Of a DNA stretch of 64,000 bases, positions 18,945-28,507 are shown piece after piece; position 1 is the stretch's first letter, and each line of letters begins with the position of its first letter. Under the pieces are notes generated by a model that was not told the DNA's origin, made no database searches, and saw only the letters and a program-made list of their open reading frames with translations. Both the position numbers and the translations under genes were made by a program. The stretch spans positions 62,001 to 126,000 of the forward strand of contig CANFJF010000001.1 of assembly GCA_947447355.1 (NCBI GenBank), in the 5' to 3' direction. The stretch comes from Comamonadaceae bacterium (lineage in GTDB: Bacteria; Pseudomonadota; Gammaproteobacteria; Burkholderiales; Burkholderiaceae_C).

Positions 18945-20147
18945 TTAAACGGCGGCGCAGGCCCCGCCTTGGGCTAACAACTGCAGGATGGCAGATTCTT
19001 CGTAATCGCATTCGCGCAAAATTTCTGCACTGTGCTCGCCCAAGGACGGTGGCAAGCGTGTGATCTCCGGTGGCGAGGCGCTCATTCGAATCGGATTCAT
19101 CGGCAGGCGCAGACGACCTTCGGTCGGGTGCTCCATGATTTTCCAGAAATCAATGGCATTCAGGTGCGGGTCGTTCGGCAAGTCTTCGATGCTGTTGACG
19201 ACTGAAAACGGAATGTCCTCGGCACCCAACAATTGAAGCCATTCAGCATTGGTTTTTCGGGCCACTTGACGTTCGATTTCACCCCAGACCGTGCTGACAT
19301 TTTTCTGCCGACCAGCGAAGGTTGAAAAGCGTGGATCCTGCATGATCTGTGCTTCTCCTGCCAATTCGAAAAAACATTTCCAGTGCGCGTCGGAATACGG
19401 CAGCAGCGCCAAATGACCGTCAAGTGTTTTGTAAGGCCGACGCGCAGCGGTGATCACGGGCTCGTAGCCCATGGGGCCGATGGGCGGTTCGAAGGCGTGA
19501 CCCCATTGATGTTCGAGCATGTTGAACGCCGTCATGGTTTCAAACATTGAGACGTCGACCTGCTGACCTTCGCCGGTGCGCATCTGGTGCATCAGCGCCA
19601 ACACAATGGCATAAGCTGCATGCACACCGCTGATTTTGTCGGCAATGATAGTCGGCACATAACGCGGCTCACCGTTGATAACTTTTTGCATCATGGCCAA
19701 GCCGGAGGCGGCTTGAATGATGTCGTCATAAGCCGGTCTGCCGCCATAGGGGCCGTCGTCGCTGAAGCCGGTCACGTGGCAATAGACCAAGGCGGGGTGG
19801 TTGGCAGCGAGAGTGGCGTAATCGAGGCCGAGTCGGTTCGCGGCCGAGGTTCGCATGGAGTGCAAAAGTACGTCGGTTTTGCCGACCAAACGTTGCAGAA
19901 TCTCGCGACCTTCGGGTTTTTTCAAATCGACCACAATGCTGCGCTTGCTGCGGTTGCTGGTCATGAAAAAGGCCCCCATTTTGGGTGAACGACGGGGCCC
20001 GATGGCGCGCGTTAAATCACCTTCAGGTGGTTCCAACTTGATCACCTCGGCACCCATGTCGCCCAAGTACTGGCCCGCGAGCGGGCCAAAGATCATGGAC
20101 GCGATTTCCAGAACGCGGATGCCTTCGAGGGGACGTTTCTTTGTCAT
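18945..20147 (-). CDS. CaiB/BaiF family (type III) CoA-transferase
   Basis: LEGIRVLEIASMIFGPLAGQYLGDMGAEVIKLEPPEGDLTRAIGP...SNRSKRSIVVDLKKPEG. Confidence 0.93.
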   Translation of the reverse strand: MTKKRPLEGIRVLEIASMIFGPLAGQYLGDMGAEVIKLEPPEGDLTRAIGPRRSPKMGAFFMTSNRSKRSIVVDLKKPEGREILQRLVGKTDVLLHSMRTSAANRLGLDYATLAANHPALVYCHVTGFSDDGPYGGRPAYDDIIQAASGLAMMQKVINGEPRYVPTIIADKISGVHAAYAIVLALMHQMRTGEGQQVDVSMFETMTAFNMLEHQWGHAFEPPIGPMGYEPVITAARRPYKTLDGHLALLPYSDAHWKCFFELAGEAQIMQDPRFSTFAGRQKNVSTVWGEIERQVARKTNAEWLQLLGAEDIPFSVVNSIEDLPNDPHLNAIDFWKIMEHPTEGRLRLPMNPIRMSASPPEITRLPPSLGEHSAEILRECDYEESAILQLLAQGGACAAV

Positions 20148-20153
20148 GTCAAC

Positions 20154-21029
20154 TCAGAGAACGGCCACAGGGGCCAATGGACTGCCCGTGGCGCCGACGA
20201 TCGGCAGCGGGCTGGCAATGAAAAGAAACTCGTGGCGACCACTTTCAACCAGAGGATCCAGCATCAGACCCTCTAGCAGGGGCACACCATAGTCCCGAAT
20301 CAAGAGTTGGTGAACGGGGAAAACGGTACTCTCTGGAAAGGGCATGACTTCTACGGCGAAGTTGTCTGCACCGACGATGGCGACGCCTGATTCGGCCAGC
20401 CAGCGTGCGGCTTCTACGTTGATGCCTGGCTCAACGTCAAAGGAGGGTTGCTTCACGCCTTTTTGCGACTCGAGCCACCCGGTGCGGATCAGCACAGCAT
20501 CGCCGCGTCCGGGCGTGACCCGGGCGGCTGCGGCTGCGGCTTCGAGGTCGGTGCGGTCAATGGCTTCGCCAGGTGCAATCACGCGGCCTTTGAGCTTGAC
20601 CAGATCGAGCAGCACGCCGCGCGTGACGATAGGCGGCATTTTTTCGACGCCCAGCTTTTCTGCACCACGCGCGCTGCGTACGTCATTGCCGGAAAAGCCG
20701 TTGAACATTTTGTCGTCATACCAAGCGTGACACAGCGCGTCGACATGGGTGCCGATATGCAGGGGCATGACGACAGTGTCTTCGGCAAACTGGAAGCCGC
20801 CGGGTCGTTTGCTGCCGGCGGCATAATCACCCCCGTCGCGGCCCATGAAGTGCTGCAAACCGCAGCGATGACCGGGTACGGGTGTTTTGCTAGAGAGCAG
20901 TTGCGCCAGTCGTAGAACCTCACCAGTGCGGACCAGAGCCGTTGCCCGACGCACTTCGTCCGGGCCAATGTAGTTAAGCGCGCCGCGTTCGTCTTCCGCG
21001 CCCCAGCGTTTCCATGCTTCTTGACTCAA
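20154..21029 (-). CDS. cyclase family protein (kynurenine formamidase-like metal hydrolase)
   Basis: MPLHIGTHVDALCHAWYDDKMFNGF (HxGTHxDxxxH-like), GVLLDLVKLKGR, GDAVLIRTGWLE. Confidence 0.87.
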   Translation of the reverse strand: MSQEAWKRWGAEDERGALNYIGPDEVRRATALVRTGEVLRLAQLLSSKTPVPGHRCGLQHFMGRDGGDYAAGSKRPGGFQFAEDTVVMPLHIGTHVDALCHAWYDDKMFNGFSGNDVRSARGAEKLGVEKMPPIVTRGVLLDLVKLKGRVIAPGEAIDRTDLEAAAAAARVTPGRGDAVLIRTGWLESQKGVKQPSFDVEPGINVEAARWLAESGVAIVGADNFAVEVMPFPESTVFPVHQLLIRDYGVPLLEGLMLDPLVESGRHEFLFIASPLPIVGATGSPLAPVAVL

Positions 21030-21058
21030 TGTGTACTCGCTTTTTACTCTAAAGATAT

Positions 21059-21072
21059 AATTTATTCTTAAT
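21059..21072. promoter_or_regulatory. AATTTATTCTTAAT, second copy of the motif at 10225
   Basis: Differs at one position from 10225-10238; upstream of the minus-strand gene starting at 21029. Confidence 0.4.
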
Positions 21073-21097
21073 GGTATTTTATTTGTACTTGGCGGTA

Positions 21098-21117
21098 AAT
21101 CAGGGTTTTCCCTGATT
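21098..21117. repeat. perfect inverted repeat AATCAGGG-TTTT-CCCTGATT
   Basis: 8-bp arms, 4-nt spacer, in the divergent intergenic region 21030-21220; no flanking T-run. Confidence 0.7.
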
Positions 21118-21220
21118 CTTGAACCGATGCCAAGCGACAGCGATAGGAACGGATGCGTGGGTGTCGTAACCCAGCTTCAAGAGTGAACTGAAGAGCGCCC
21201 TTATCCATCACAATCCCACC

Positions 21221-22573
21221 ATGAGTTCAACCCTGACCCCTTTTGCCGTCAGTGCAGGTGTGGCGCTGTTGCCAACTGATGATCTGCATCGTCGTGCACT
21301 GCACAACGAAGTACACGCACGGCCGACAGCCCGTATTCATCTGCCGGCGTTAGTGGTGTATGTGGCGGTGCTCAACAGCGACATCAGCCGCGAGCAGGAG
21401 TGTGAGCATTTGCGCCGATTGCCGGGTCAGGCAGCCCTGACGATTGAACAATTAGCGGTTAATTTCTTGCGGCTTCGCCTTGACGGCTACACCGTCAAAT
21501 GGGAGCGACACACTGAGTTCACGCGTTATTCCATCGTGCAGCCCTTGCCCGACTACGCTGTTTTGGGTGCTGCCAATCCAGACTTGCTGCCAGCCTTGGC
21601 TGTTGCGCCAGAGTGGTTGCGTGAAATTCCTGGCCGGACGATGGCCGCCATCATGCTGGCGATGGTTGATGGCGATTTAGACAAGCCGGATGACATCTTG
21701 GCCAAGGCCAAAGTGTGGTTGGGTGACACGCCGGTGATGGCGTCGGTGCTGGGGCAAAACGGCCATTCCTTGGCCATCAGCGATTTTTTGCTGCGGCCTG
21801 ATGGCTTTGAACGCATGCTGGTGGTGGCACCTGCGGACATGAGTGCGACGCGCGCTGGCCGAGTCTCGCAGCGGCTGTTGGAACTCGAAACTTACCGGCT
21901 GATGGCGCTGCGCGGCTTGCCGGTGGCCAAGCTGCTGGGCCCGATGCTGACGAAGTCTGAAAACGCGCTGGCCGACATCATGGCAAGCCTTGAGAACAAG
22001 GCGGCGGCTGATCAAGAGTTGCTCGACACGCTGGTGTCTTTGGCCGCCCGTGTTGAGCGCGCCACCGCCGAGCACGTGTACCGTTTTGCGGCTACACGGG
22101 CTTATGACGGGCTGGTGGCGCAGCGCACCGCGGAGTTGCGCGAGACAGCCATTCCAGGCACGCAGACCCTAGGTGATTTCATGCAGCGGCGTTTGTCGCC
22201 AGCGATTGCTACTGTGGCAGCCACAGCGCAGCGACTGGCCTCTTTGTCGGAGCGTGTGGCTCGCACCAGCGCGCTGCTAAGGACTCGCGTTGACATTGCC
22301 ACTGAAGTGCAAAACCAGCAGTTACTTGAAAAGCTCACGCGAGGGCAAGAGTTGCAATTGCGTCTGCAAGCCACTGTCGAAGGCTTGTCGATTGCGGCCA
22401 TTTCTTATTACGTGGTCAGCCTGCTGCTGTATGGCAGTAAAGCGCTGAAAGCGCTCGGGCTGCCGATCAACCCTGAGATGGCCGCCGGGGCCATGATTCC
22501 GCTGGTGCTATGGGGGTCATGGACGACGATTCGGCGTATCCACAAGAAATTGCGCCCTGATCTGGAACGTTGA
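21221..22573 (+). CDS. DUF3422 family membrane protein
   Basis: 450 aa; N-term LHNEVHARPTARIHLPALVVY typical of DUF3422; C-terminal transmembrane segments. Confidence 0.82.
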   Translation: MSSTLTPFAVSAGVALLPTDDLHRRALHNEVHARPTARIHLPALVVYVAVLNSDISREQECEHLRRLPGQAALTIEQLAVNFLRLRLDGYTVKWERHTEFTRYSIVQPLPDYAVLGAANPDLLPALAVAPEWLREIPGRTMAAIMLAMVDGDLDKPDDILAKAKVWLGDTPVMASVLGQNGHSLAISDFLLRPDGFERMLVVAPADMSATRAGRVSQRLLELETYRLMALRGLPVAKLLGPMLTKSENALADIMASLENKAAADQELLDTLVSLAARVERATAEHVYRFAATRAYDGLVAQRTAELRETAIPGTQTLGDFMQRRLSPAIATVAATAQRLASLSERVARTSALLRTRVDIATEVQNQQLLEKLTRGQELQLRLQATVEGLSIAAISYYVVSLLLYGSKALKALGLPINPEMAAGAMIPLVLWGSWTTIRRIHKKLRPDLER

Positions 22574-22602
22574 TCACCCTGGCGCCAGTCATGCTGACTG
22601 AC

Positions 22603-23019
22603 TCAGGGTTTTCTGCTTTCAAGACCCCGTGCCAGTTTTTGCAGTCGGGGCCTGATACGCAAAAATCCCAGATACAGCAGTTCTAAAAACGCAGTGGCTC
22701 CAGGCAAGGACGCTGCTCGGCCCAACCAGCGCCAGCCCGGCAACAGCAGCCACAAGGCGACGAAGGCCTGCGCACCACTCAGCAACTCGCCATTGGCCCG
22801 TCTCACATGAAAACGGGACAATAAACGCGATCTGTCCTCCGCCTTGGCAAGGGGACTGGTTTCGATGCTGACGTCCAGCCATCGCAACGGTTGCAGCGGC
22901 CTCATGCTGCGGTACAAGCTGACCTCGCGACGACACAGCGGACAAGCCCCATCGAACATCACAGTCAGCGCGTCGCAGTTCGGCGCCTCAGGCTTTACTG
23001 GTGTTGACGCCTTGCTCAT
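22603..23019 (-). CDS. DCC (DUF393) family thiol-disulfide oxidoreductase-like protein
   Basis: LTVMFDGACPLCRREVSLYRSM (FDGxCPLCxxE signature). Confidence 0.88.
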   Translation of the reverse strand: MSKASTPVKPEAPNCDALTVMFDGACPLCRREVSLYRSMRPLQPLRWLDVSIETSPLAKAEDRSRLLSRFHVRRANGELLSGAQAFVALWLLLPGWRWLGRAASLPGATAFLELLYLGFLRIRPRLQKLARGLESRKP

Positions 23020-23318
23020 GTTTCTAGCAAATCTTCATGTTGATTGATGATGCGCTTGGGGCACAAGCGGTCGTCGTACTGGACTTGTCCTTTGTAGGAA
23101 AAGCGAATTTTCAATTTTTCAAAATCATCAACCGCCAGCTTATCGACAAACAAATTGACTAGCTGCAGTCGGTTCTCCCTGATTTTTTTTTTCAGGTCTG
23201 CCAGCACGGCATTGGCTTGTTCTTCGTCTTCTACAAAGTGGTGCCATTGCCAAGACTCACCAGCAGGAATTTTTCTGGATTTGCCTGCATGGTTGCGCAG
23301 GACGTAACTGACCTTCAT
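23016..23318 (-). CDS. uncharacterized 100-aa protein
   Basis: ATG at 23318; 4-nt overlap with downstream DCC gene; no family recognised. Confidence 0.6.
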   Translation of the reverse strand: MKVSYVLRNHAGKSRKIPAGESWQWHHFVEDEEQANAVLADLKKKIRENRLQLVNLFVDKLAVDDFEKLKIRFSYKGQVQYDDRLCPKRIINQHEDLLET

Positions 23319-23329
23319 TTAAGAGTGCC

Positions 23330-23830
23330 TCAGGCTATTGAAGCCATCTTCCAATCGAAAACCGAATTCGCAATGCGGATGGCGACGCGTTGGGGTAGGG
23401 GCTTGAGTTTGAAAATGCTCCGGACTTCGGTTTTTTGGCGGTCTGGCAATTTGGCTTGGCGCGCCAGGTCTGTCAGGCTGCGCAATTCAAAAAAGCTTTG
23501 GATGCGCTGCCGCATCTCGGTTTCCATGATGGCCAGAGGCATCGCTTCAGGGGACGATTTATGGGTGCTCGAATCCGGCATTTCAAAAATTTTCACGATG
23601 TCCCACAAGGTCACTGGGCGATTTCTTTCATCCAGTTGGTAACCGCCACCGGGGCCTTTGTAGGCGCGGACGATGGCATGGTTTTTGAGTTCGCTCAAGG
23701 TGACTTCAATGTAGGAAATCGACAAGCCGAGCAAGGTTGAAATTTCGTGTGCAGGGACTGGCTGCCCCGGGCTGTAGCGGGCAACAACCGTGGCTATCTC
23801 GATGGCTTTGATGGTCTTTTTTGAAATCAT
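23330..23830 (-). CDS. Rrf2 family transcriptional regulator (no cysteines)
   Basis: KAIEIATVVARYSPGQPVPAHEISTLLGLSISYIEVTLSELKNHAIVRAYKGPGGGYQLDERNRPVTLWDIVKIFE. Confidence 0.88.
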   Translation of the reverse strand: MISKKTIKAIEIATVVARYSPGQPVPAHEISTLLGLSISYIEVTLSELKNHAIVRAYKGPGGGYQLDERNRPVTLWDIVKIFEMPDSSTHKSSPEAMPLAIMETEMRQRIQSFFELRSLTDLARQAKLPDRQKTEVRSIFKLKPLPQRVAIRIANSVFDWKMASIA

Positions 23831-23852
23831 GTTGCTTTAACTCTTTTCTTGG

Positions 23853-23971
23853 TTGAGTAGACTATTCCACATATTCAAGAATAAAACTACTCATAAATCA
23901 AAAAAATTGAAAATAAACCTTGACTATTATGGGTTTAACTCATAAATTCTACGCAAATACTACTCAAAAAT
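23853..23971. promoter_or_regulatory. repeated ACTCAWAAAT motif in Rrf2/MerR divergent promoter region, with candidate MerR-gene promoter TTGACT-17-TAAATT (23920-23948)
   Basis: Copies at 23889-23898, 23938-23947, 23962-23971; partial inverted copy near 23853-23860; middle copy overlaps the candidate -10. Confidence 0.5.
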
Positions 23972-25009
23972 ATGATCCAAACAGATAAATTGACGATTGA
24001 CACGCCAATCCCACATTACAGAATTGGCGCTGTCGCAAAATTAGCGGGTGTGCCCGTCACGACTTTGCGGGTGTGGGAAATTCGCTACGGCGCTTTCAAG
24101 CCGACAAAAAGTGACGGTCAGCATCGTCTTTACAGTCAGGCCGACGCGGTCAAAGCGGGCCAGCTCAAGCTGCTGTGCGATGCAGGGCATGGCATCAGTG
24201 CTATTGCCAATCTGGACGCCGTCAGTTTGAGTCGCTTGCTGGTGCAGCAAAGACCTGTTGCCGGAACTCATGTGCAGAGCAAATCGGAGGGCCAAAAAGT
24301 GGCCATGGCAGTGGTCGGAAACGCCATGGCCAGCAGAATCAGATCCCCAAAATTCACACTTAAATTTCTAAGCCATTCGATTCAAATCACGGATGTTTTT
24401 GAAGACCTCGCAGAGGCTGGTTTAGCGGTCTTCAACGATCAGCCGAAGATCCTTCTCATCAAGGTCAATACGTTGAACGACAGCGCGCGTGCACAGATCG
24501 AAAGTTTGGTGGCGCGTCATCCGATCTTCCAAACTATTGTCTTTTACAGCTACGGGCAAGAAGGTGTGGTCGAGGCGCTCAAAGTGCTGGGAATGTTGGT
24601 GCGTCGGGAGCCGATGTCAGACTACGACTTGTCTGATCTCATCAGTTCCGTGCTCTTGGTGGATGCTTCAACATCGATGGGGATATCCGGCCCCACGGCG
24701 CTGATTCCAGCGCGTAAATATTCGGACGCAACACTGAGCCGTGTCGCAGGCATTTCGAGCAGCATTCTGTGCGAATGTCCGCGGCATGTCGCCGAGCTGA
24801 TTGGCCAACTGGCCAGCTTTGAGCAATACAGCCAAGAGTGCCTGAACAACAGCACAGAAGATGCTCACTTACATGCTTACTTGCGGGCGGTCTCGGGCTC
24901 AGCCCGAGCCATGTTTGAGCGCGCGCTTGAAATGGTCGCCGTGCACGAGGGCATTTCGTTGAACAATGACACGCCGGCTCTACCGGTTCTATTTCCCTCA
25001 CAAGGCTAA
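23972..25009 (+). CDS. MerR family transcriptional regulator with C-terminal B12-binding-like (apparently non-cobalamin) domain
   Basis: [67 protein letters not shown]-terminal alpha/beta region without DxHxxG. Confidence 0.85.
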   Translation: MIQTDKLTIDTPIPHYRIGAVAKLAGVPVTTLRVWEIRYGAFKPTKSDGQHRLYSQADAVKAGQLKLLCDAGHGISAIANLDAVSLSRLLVQQRPVAGTHVQSKSEGQKVAMAVVGNAMASRIRSPKFTLKFLSHSIQITDVFEDLAEAGLAVFNDQPKILLIKVNTLNDSARAQIESLVARHPIFQTIVFYSYGQEGVVEALKVLGMLVRREPMSDYDLSDLISSVLLVDASTSMGISGPTALIPARKYSDATLSRVAGISSSILCECPRHVAELIGQLASFEQYSQECLNNSTEDAHLHAYLRAVSGSARAMFERALEMVAVHEGISLNNDTPALPVLFPSQG

Positions 25010-25025
25010 CCTTAGAATCATCCTC

Positions 25026-25814
25026 ATGAAAATACTCATCTGTAACGACGACGGTTATCAGGCGCCAGGCATCGTGGCGTTGTACGACGCCCTTAAAAAA
25101 ATTGCAGATGTGGCTGTCGTGGCACCCGAGCAAAACAACAGTGCTAAGTCGAACGCGCTGACGCTGCATTCGCCGATGTATGTGCAAACGGCTGCCAACG
25201 GTTTTCGGTATGTGAACGGCACGCCGGCTGATTGCGTGCACATCGGGTTGACCGGACTGTTAGGCTACCGGCCCGACCTCGTGGTTTCCGGAATTAACAA
25301 CGGCGCCAACATGGGCGACGACACGATTTATTCAGGCACCGTGGGCGCTGCCATGGAAGGCTTCCTTTTCGGTGTTCCTGCGATTGCCTTTTCGCAGACT
25401 GAGAAGGGTTGGGCGCACATTGAGGTGGCGGCTCAGCGCGCACGTGATTTGGTCTTGCAACTTGAACCATCGATTGAAGTGTTGGCCCATGGCGAATCGC
25501 CAAAAGTAGCCCCTTGGCTGTTGAATGTGAATATTCCGAATTTGCCGAACGACCAGATCAAAGGCTTCAAAGTGGCTCGGCTCGGACGCCGCCATGCGGC
25601 TGAGCGCGTTATCACGCAAACCAGCCCACGCGGCGAAACCATGTACTGGATCGGCAGTGCCGGCCCGGCCAAGGACGACGGCGAAGGCACTGACTTTTAT
25701 GCAACTAAACAGGGCTTTGTTTGCATCACTCCACTGCAAGTGGATTTGACGGACCACGAAAACTTGCCTTATTGGGCGCAGACCGCTGCCCGCTTGACTC
25801 AGATCCAGTCATGA
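25026..25814 (+). CDS. surE: 5'/3'-nucleotidase SurE
   Basis: [25 protein letters not shown]...[18 protein letters not shown]...[26 protein letters not shown]. Confidence 0.97.
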   Translation: MKILICNDDGYQAPGIVALYDALKKIADVAVVAPEQNNSAKSNALTLHSPMYVQTAANGFRYVNGTPADCVHIGLTGLLGYRPDLVVSGINNGANMGDDTIYSGTVGAAMEGFLFGVPAIAFSQTEKGWAHIEVAAQRARDLVLQLEPSIEVLAHGESPKVAPWLLNVNIPNLPNDQIKGFKVARLGRRHAAERVITQTSPRGETMYWIGSAGPAKDDGEGTDFYATKQGFVCITPLQVDLTDHENLPYWAQTAARLTQIQS

Positions 25815-26641
25815 GTGTGACCGAGCGACCAGCCGCTGCAGCGGGTGACAAGCGGCCGGGGTTTCCGGTGCGTCTGTCACCCCATGCGGGCGTGCCATCG
25901 GCGAGCAAAAAAATCACAAACGCATCCGATGCGTTCAAACCCTTGCCGTTGAAGCATGCTGTGCCGGGTTTGCAAAAGCCCTTACCGGCGGGTGTCGGAC
26001 TTGATTCGCAGGCGGTGCGAACTCGCATGGTCGAAAAGTTGGCCAAGCAAGGCGTTCGAGACGCTGCTGTACTGTCGGCGATGGGGTTGGTCGAGCGGCA
26101 TCGTTTTGTGGACACCGCGTTGGCCAATCAGGCCTATGAAGACACCAGCCTGCCGATTGGTCTCGGGCAGACTATTTCCAAGCCCAACGTCGTTGCCCGT
26201 ATGCTTGAGTTGCTGCGTGAAGGCAAGGGCGAGCAACTAGGCCGCGTGCTTGAAATCGGTACCGGTTGCGGCTATCAGGCGGCGGTGTTGAGTCATTTGG
26301 CCCGTGAGGTGTACAGCATCGAGCGCTTGCGCGGCTTGCATGAAAAAGCCCGCGAAAACCTGCGGCATTTTCGGCTCGCCAATGTGCATTTGTTGTTTGG
26401 TGACGGTATGGCGGGCTTTGTCAAGGGCGCGCCTTATGCTGCCATCATTGCGGCGGCGGGTGGCGAGGCCATTCCGCCTGCTTGGATTGATCAGTTGGCG
26501 GTCGGTGGTCGGCTGGTCGCACCCATGCAAACAGCCGGTGGACAACAAGCGCTGGTCGTCATCGACAAAACGGCGCAAGGGATTCGTCAAACCGTTCTTG
26601 AGGCTGTTCACTTTGTGCCTCTAAAATCAGGAACCAATTGA
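25811..26641 (+). CDS. pcm: protein-L-isoaspartate O-methyltransferase
   Basis: [56 protein letters not shown] at 25811 overlaps surE stop. Confidence 0.95.
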   Translation: MSVTERPAAAAGDKRPGFPVRLSPHAGVPSASKKITNASDAFKPLPLKHAVPGLQKPLPAGVGLDSQAVRTRMVEKLAKQGVRDAAVLSAMGLVERHRFVDTALANQAYEDTSLPIGLGQTISKPNVVARMLELLREGKGEQLGRVLEIGTGCGYQAAVLSHLAREVYSIERLRGLHEKARENLRHFRLANVHLLFGDGMAGFVKGAPYAAIIAAAGGEAIPPAWIDQLAVGGRLVAPMQTAGGQQALVVIDKTAQGIRQTVLEAVHFVPLKSGTN

Positions 26642-26735
26642 GCTGACGGAGTGTCTTTATCCTAAAGACTTGTGCCGCTATTGCCCAGTTGTGATTGAGC
26701 CCTTGTCGGGCTACGAAGATTGAGGACTTGAATTG

Positions 26736-27623
26736 ATGAATCATCCCGCACGTGCTGGCCGTTTGAATGGCTTGTTGGCCGTCTCCCTTTCGCTCTTGCT
26801 GACGCTGCTGGTGGGCTGCTCTTCGCGCTCGCTGACAAACGCCCCTGTGGAAGACCGAGGTACTGCCCGCCCAGCGGCCAGCGTACCGTCTTCAAGTGCG
26901 CCCGCTAAGCCGGTCGCGCAGCTACCTGGTGCGGAGAACGCTGGTAAGCCCGGGTTTTACACCGTCAAGCCCGGCGATACGATGATTCGCATTGGCCTTG
27001 ATTCGGGACAAAACTGGCGAGACATCACGCGCTGGAACACCATTGAGAACCCGAACCAGATCGAAGTCGGTCAAGTGCTGCGTATCACCCCGCCGCCTAG
27101 TGCCCCTGGTGTTGTGGCCCGCCCTGTGACGACTCAGGCACCCGTGTCGACCGCATTGCCAGCGCAAGCTGTCAGCCCGGCCAAGCCGACTGCCAACAAC
27201 GCCACACCGCAAGTGAGTACGGAACAACCCGCAAGCGCACAAAGCGCCGGCGAAGACGATCTGGCTTGGCTTTGGCCTGCCCCAGGCGCTCAGCTGGCTG
27301 GCTTTGATGAAGTTAAAAACAAAGGTATCGACATCGCCGGTCATGCGGGTGAGCCAGTGATTGCGTCGGCAGACGGCCGCGTGGTGTATTCGGGTGCTGG
27401 TTTGCGCGGCTATGGCAACCTGATCATTCTTAAGCACAACAACACCTACCTCACCGCCTATGCGCACAACCAAACGCTGCTGGTCAAAGAAGATCAGTCA
27501 GTTCGCAAAGGCCAGAAAATCGCCGAGATGGGTAGTAGCGACACTGACCGTGTCAAGCTGCATTTCGAGATTCGTCGGCAAGGTAAGCCTGTTGATCCGC
27601 TCAAATACCTGCCGGCACGTTGA
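26736..27623 (+). CDS. nlpD: NlpD-like lipoprotein, LysM + degenerate LytM/M23 domain
   Basis: Lipobox LLVGC; LysM YTVKPGDTMIRIGLDSGQNWRDITRWNTIENPNQIEVGQVLRI; LytM domain has KNKGIDIAGHAGEPV instead of an HxGxD-type catalytic motif. Confidence 0.87.
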   Translation: MNHPARAGRLNGLLAVSLSLLLTLLVGCSSRSLTNAPVEDRGTARPAASVPSSSAPAKPVAQLPGAENAGKPGFYTVKPGDTMIRIGLDSGQNWRDITRWNTIENPNQIEVGQVLRITPPPSAPGVVARPVTTQAPVSTALPAQAVSPAKPTANNATPQVSTEQPASAQSAGEDDLAWLWPAPGAQLAGFDEVKNKGIDIAGHAGEPVIASADGRVVYSGAGLRGYGNLIILKHNNTYLTAYAHNQTLLVKEDQSVRKGQKIAEMGSSDTDRVKLHFEIRRQGKPVDPLKYLPAR

Positions 27624-27641
27624 GTTAGGCTGAGCTGACGC

Positions 27642-28448
27642 ATGGTCTGGCCGGTTCTGGTTTTTGACATTGAGTCCATTCCCGACGTTGCCGGTTTGCG
27701 CGCCCTGCGGGGCGCTCCTTCTGAGAGCAGTGACGCCGAGGTCTACGCCGACTACCTTATTGAGCGCAAGGCACGCGGCCAGAGCGACTTCATGCCGCTG
27801 CATTTGCAGCGCATTTTGGTCATCAGCTGTGTCTTTCGCAATGCTGAAGGTTTGCGGGTGCATTCCTTTGTTGACTGCGAGCCGGGCGGCGTGAGCCAAG
27901 AAGGCAAGCTCATCCAGACTTTTTTCAACACCGTCGAAAAGCACGTACCGCAACTGGTCAGCTGGAACGGCGGCGGTTTTGATTTGCCGGTGTTGCATTA
28001 CCGCGGCCTCAAGCATGGCGTGGTGGCCAGCAAATACTGGGACATGGGCGAGGGCGGCGACCACGACAGCCGTGAGTTCAAGTGGAACAACTTCATCAGT
28101 CGCTACCACATGCGTCACCTCGACCTGATGGATTTGCTGGCGATGTACCAGCCCAAAAACAATGCACCGCTTGACGCTATGGCCAAGCTCTGCGGTTTTC
28201 CGGGCAAGCTCGGGATGGATGGCTCTGCGGTCTACCCGGCTTATCTAAACGGCCAGTTGGAAGAGATTCGCCGCTATTGCGAAACCGACGTGATGAACAC
28301 GTATTTGCTGTATTGCCGCTTTCAAAAAATGCGCGGTGGCCTGCTGGAAACCGAGTACGAGCAGGAAATCGCGATGGTCAAGGAGAGCTTGCATCAGCTG
28401 GTGCCAATGGAGCCGCATTGGCAGGCTTATCTGGACGCTTGGCACTGA
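27642..28448 (+). CDS. 3'-5' exonuclease (PolB-like DnaQ fold)
   Basis: VLVFDIESIPDVAGLRAL (Exo I), LVSWNGGGFDLPVLHYRGL, YCETDVMNTYLLYCRF. Confidence 0.87.
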   Translation: MVWPVLVFDIESIPDVAGLRALRGAPSESSDAEVYADYLIERKARGQSDFMPLHLQRILVISCVFRNAEGLRVHSFVDCEPGGVSQEGKLIQTFFNTVEKHVPQLVSWNGGGFDLPVLHYRGLKHGVVASKYWDMGEGGDHDSREFKWNNFISRYHMRHLDLMDLLAMYQPKNNAPLDAMAKLCGFPGKLGMDGSAVYPAYLNGQLEEIRRYCETDVMNTYLLYCRFQKMRGGLLETEYEQEIAMVKESLHQLVPMEPHWQAYLDAWH

Positions 28449-28507
28449 ATTTCTTGCGTGAACGTGCCGCGCAACGTGGTGGGTCATCGACCTGAGACAA
28501 TTCAGGC

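Noticed and set aside
26736-27623. Degenerate LytM domain as a novel inactive peptidase
   Set aside because: Loss of catalytic residues is the known state of NlpD/EnvC-type amidase activators
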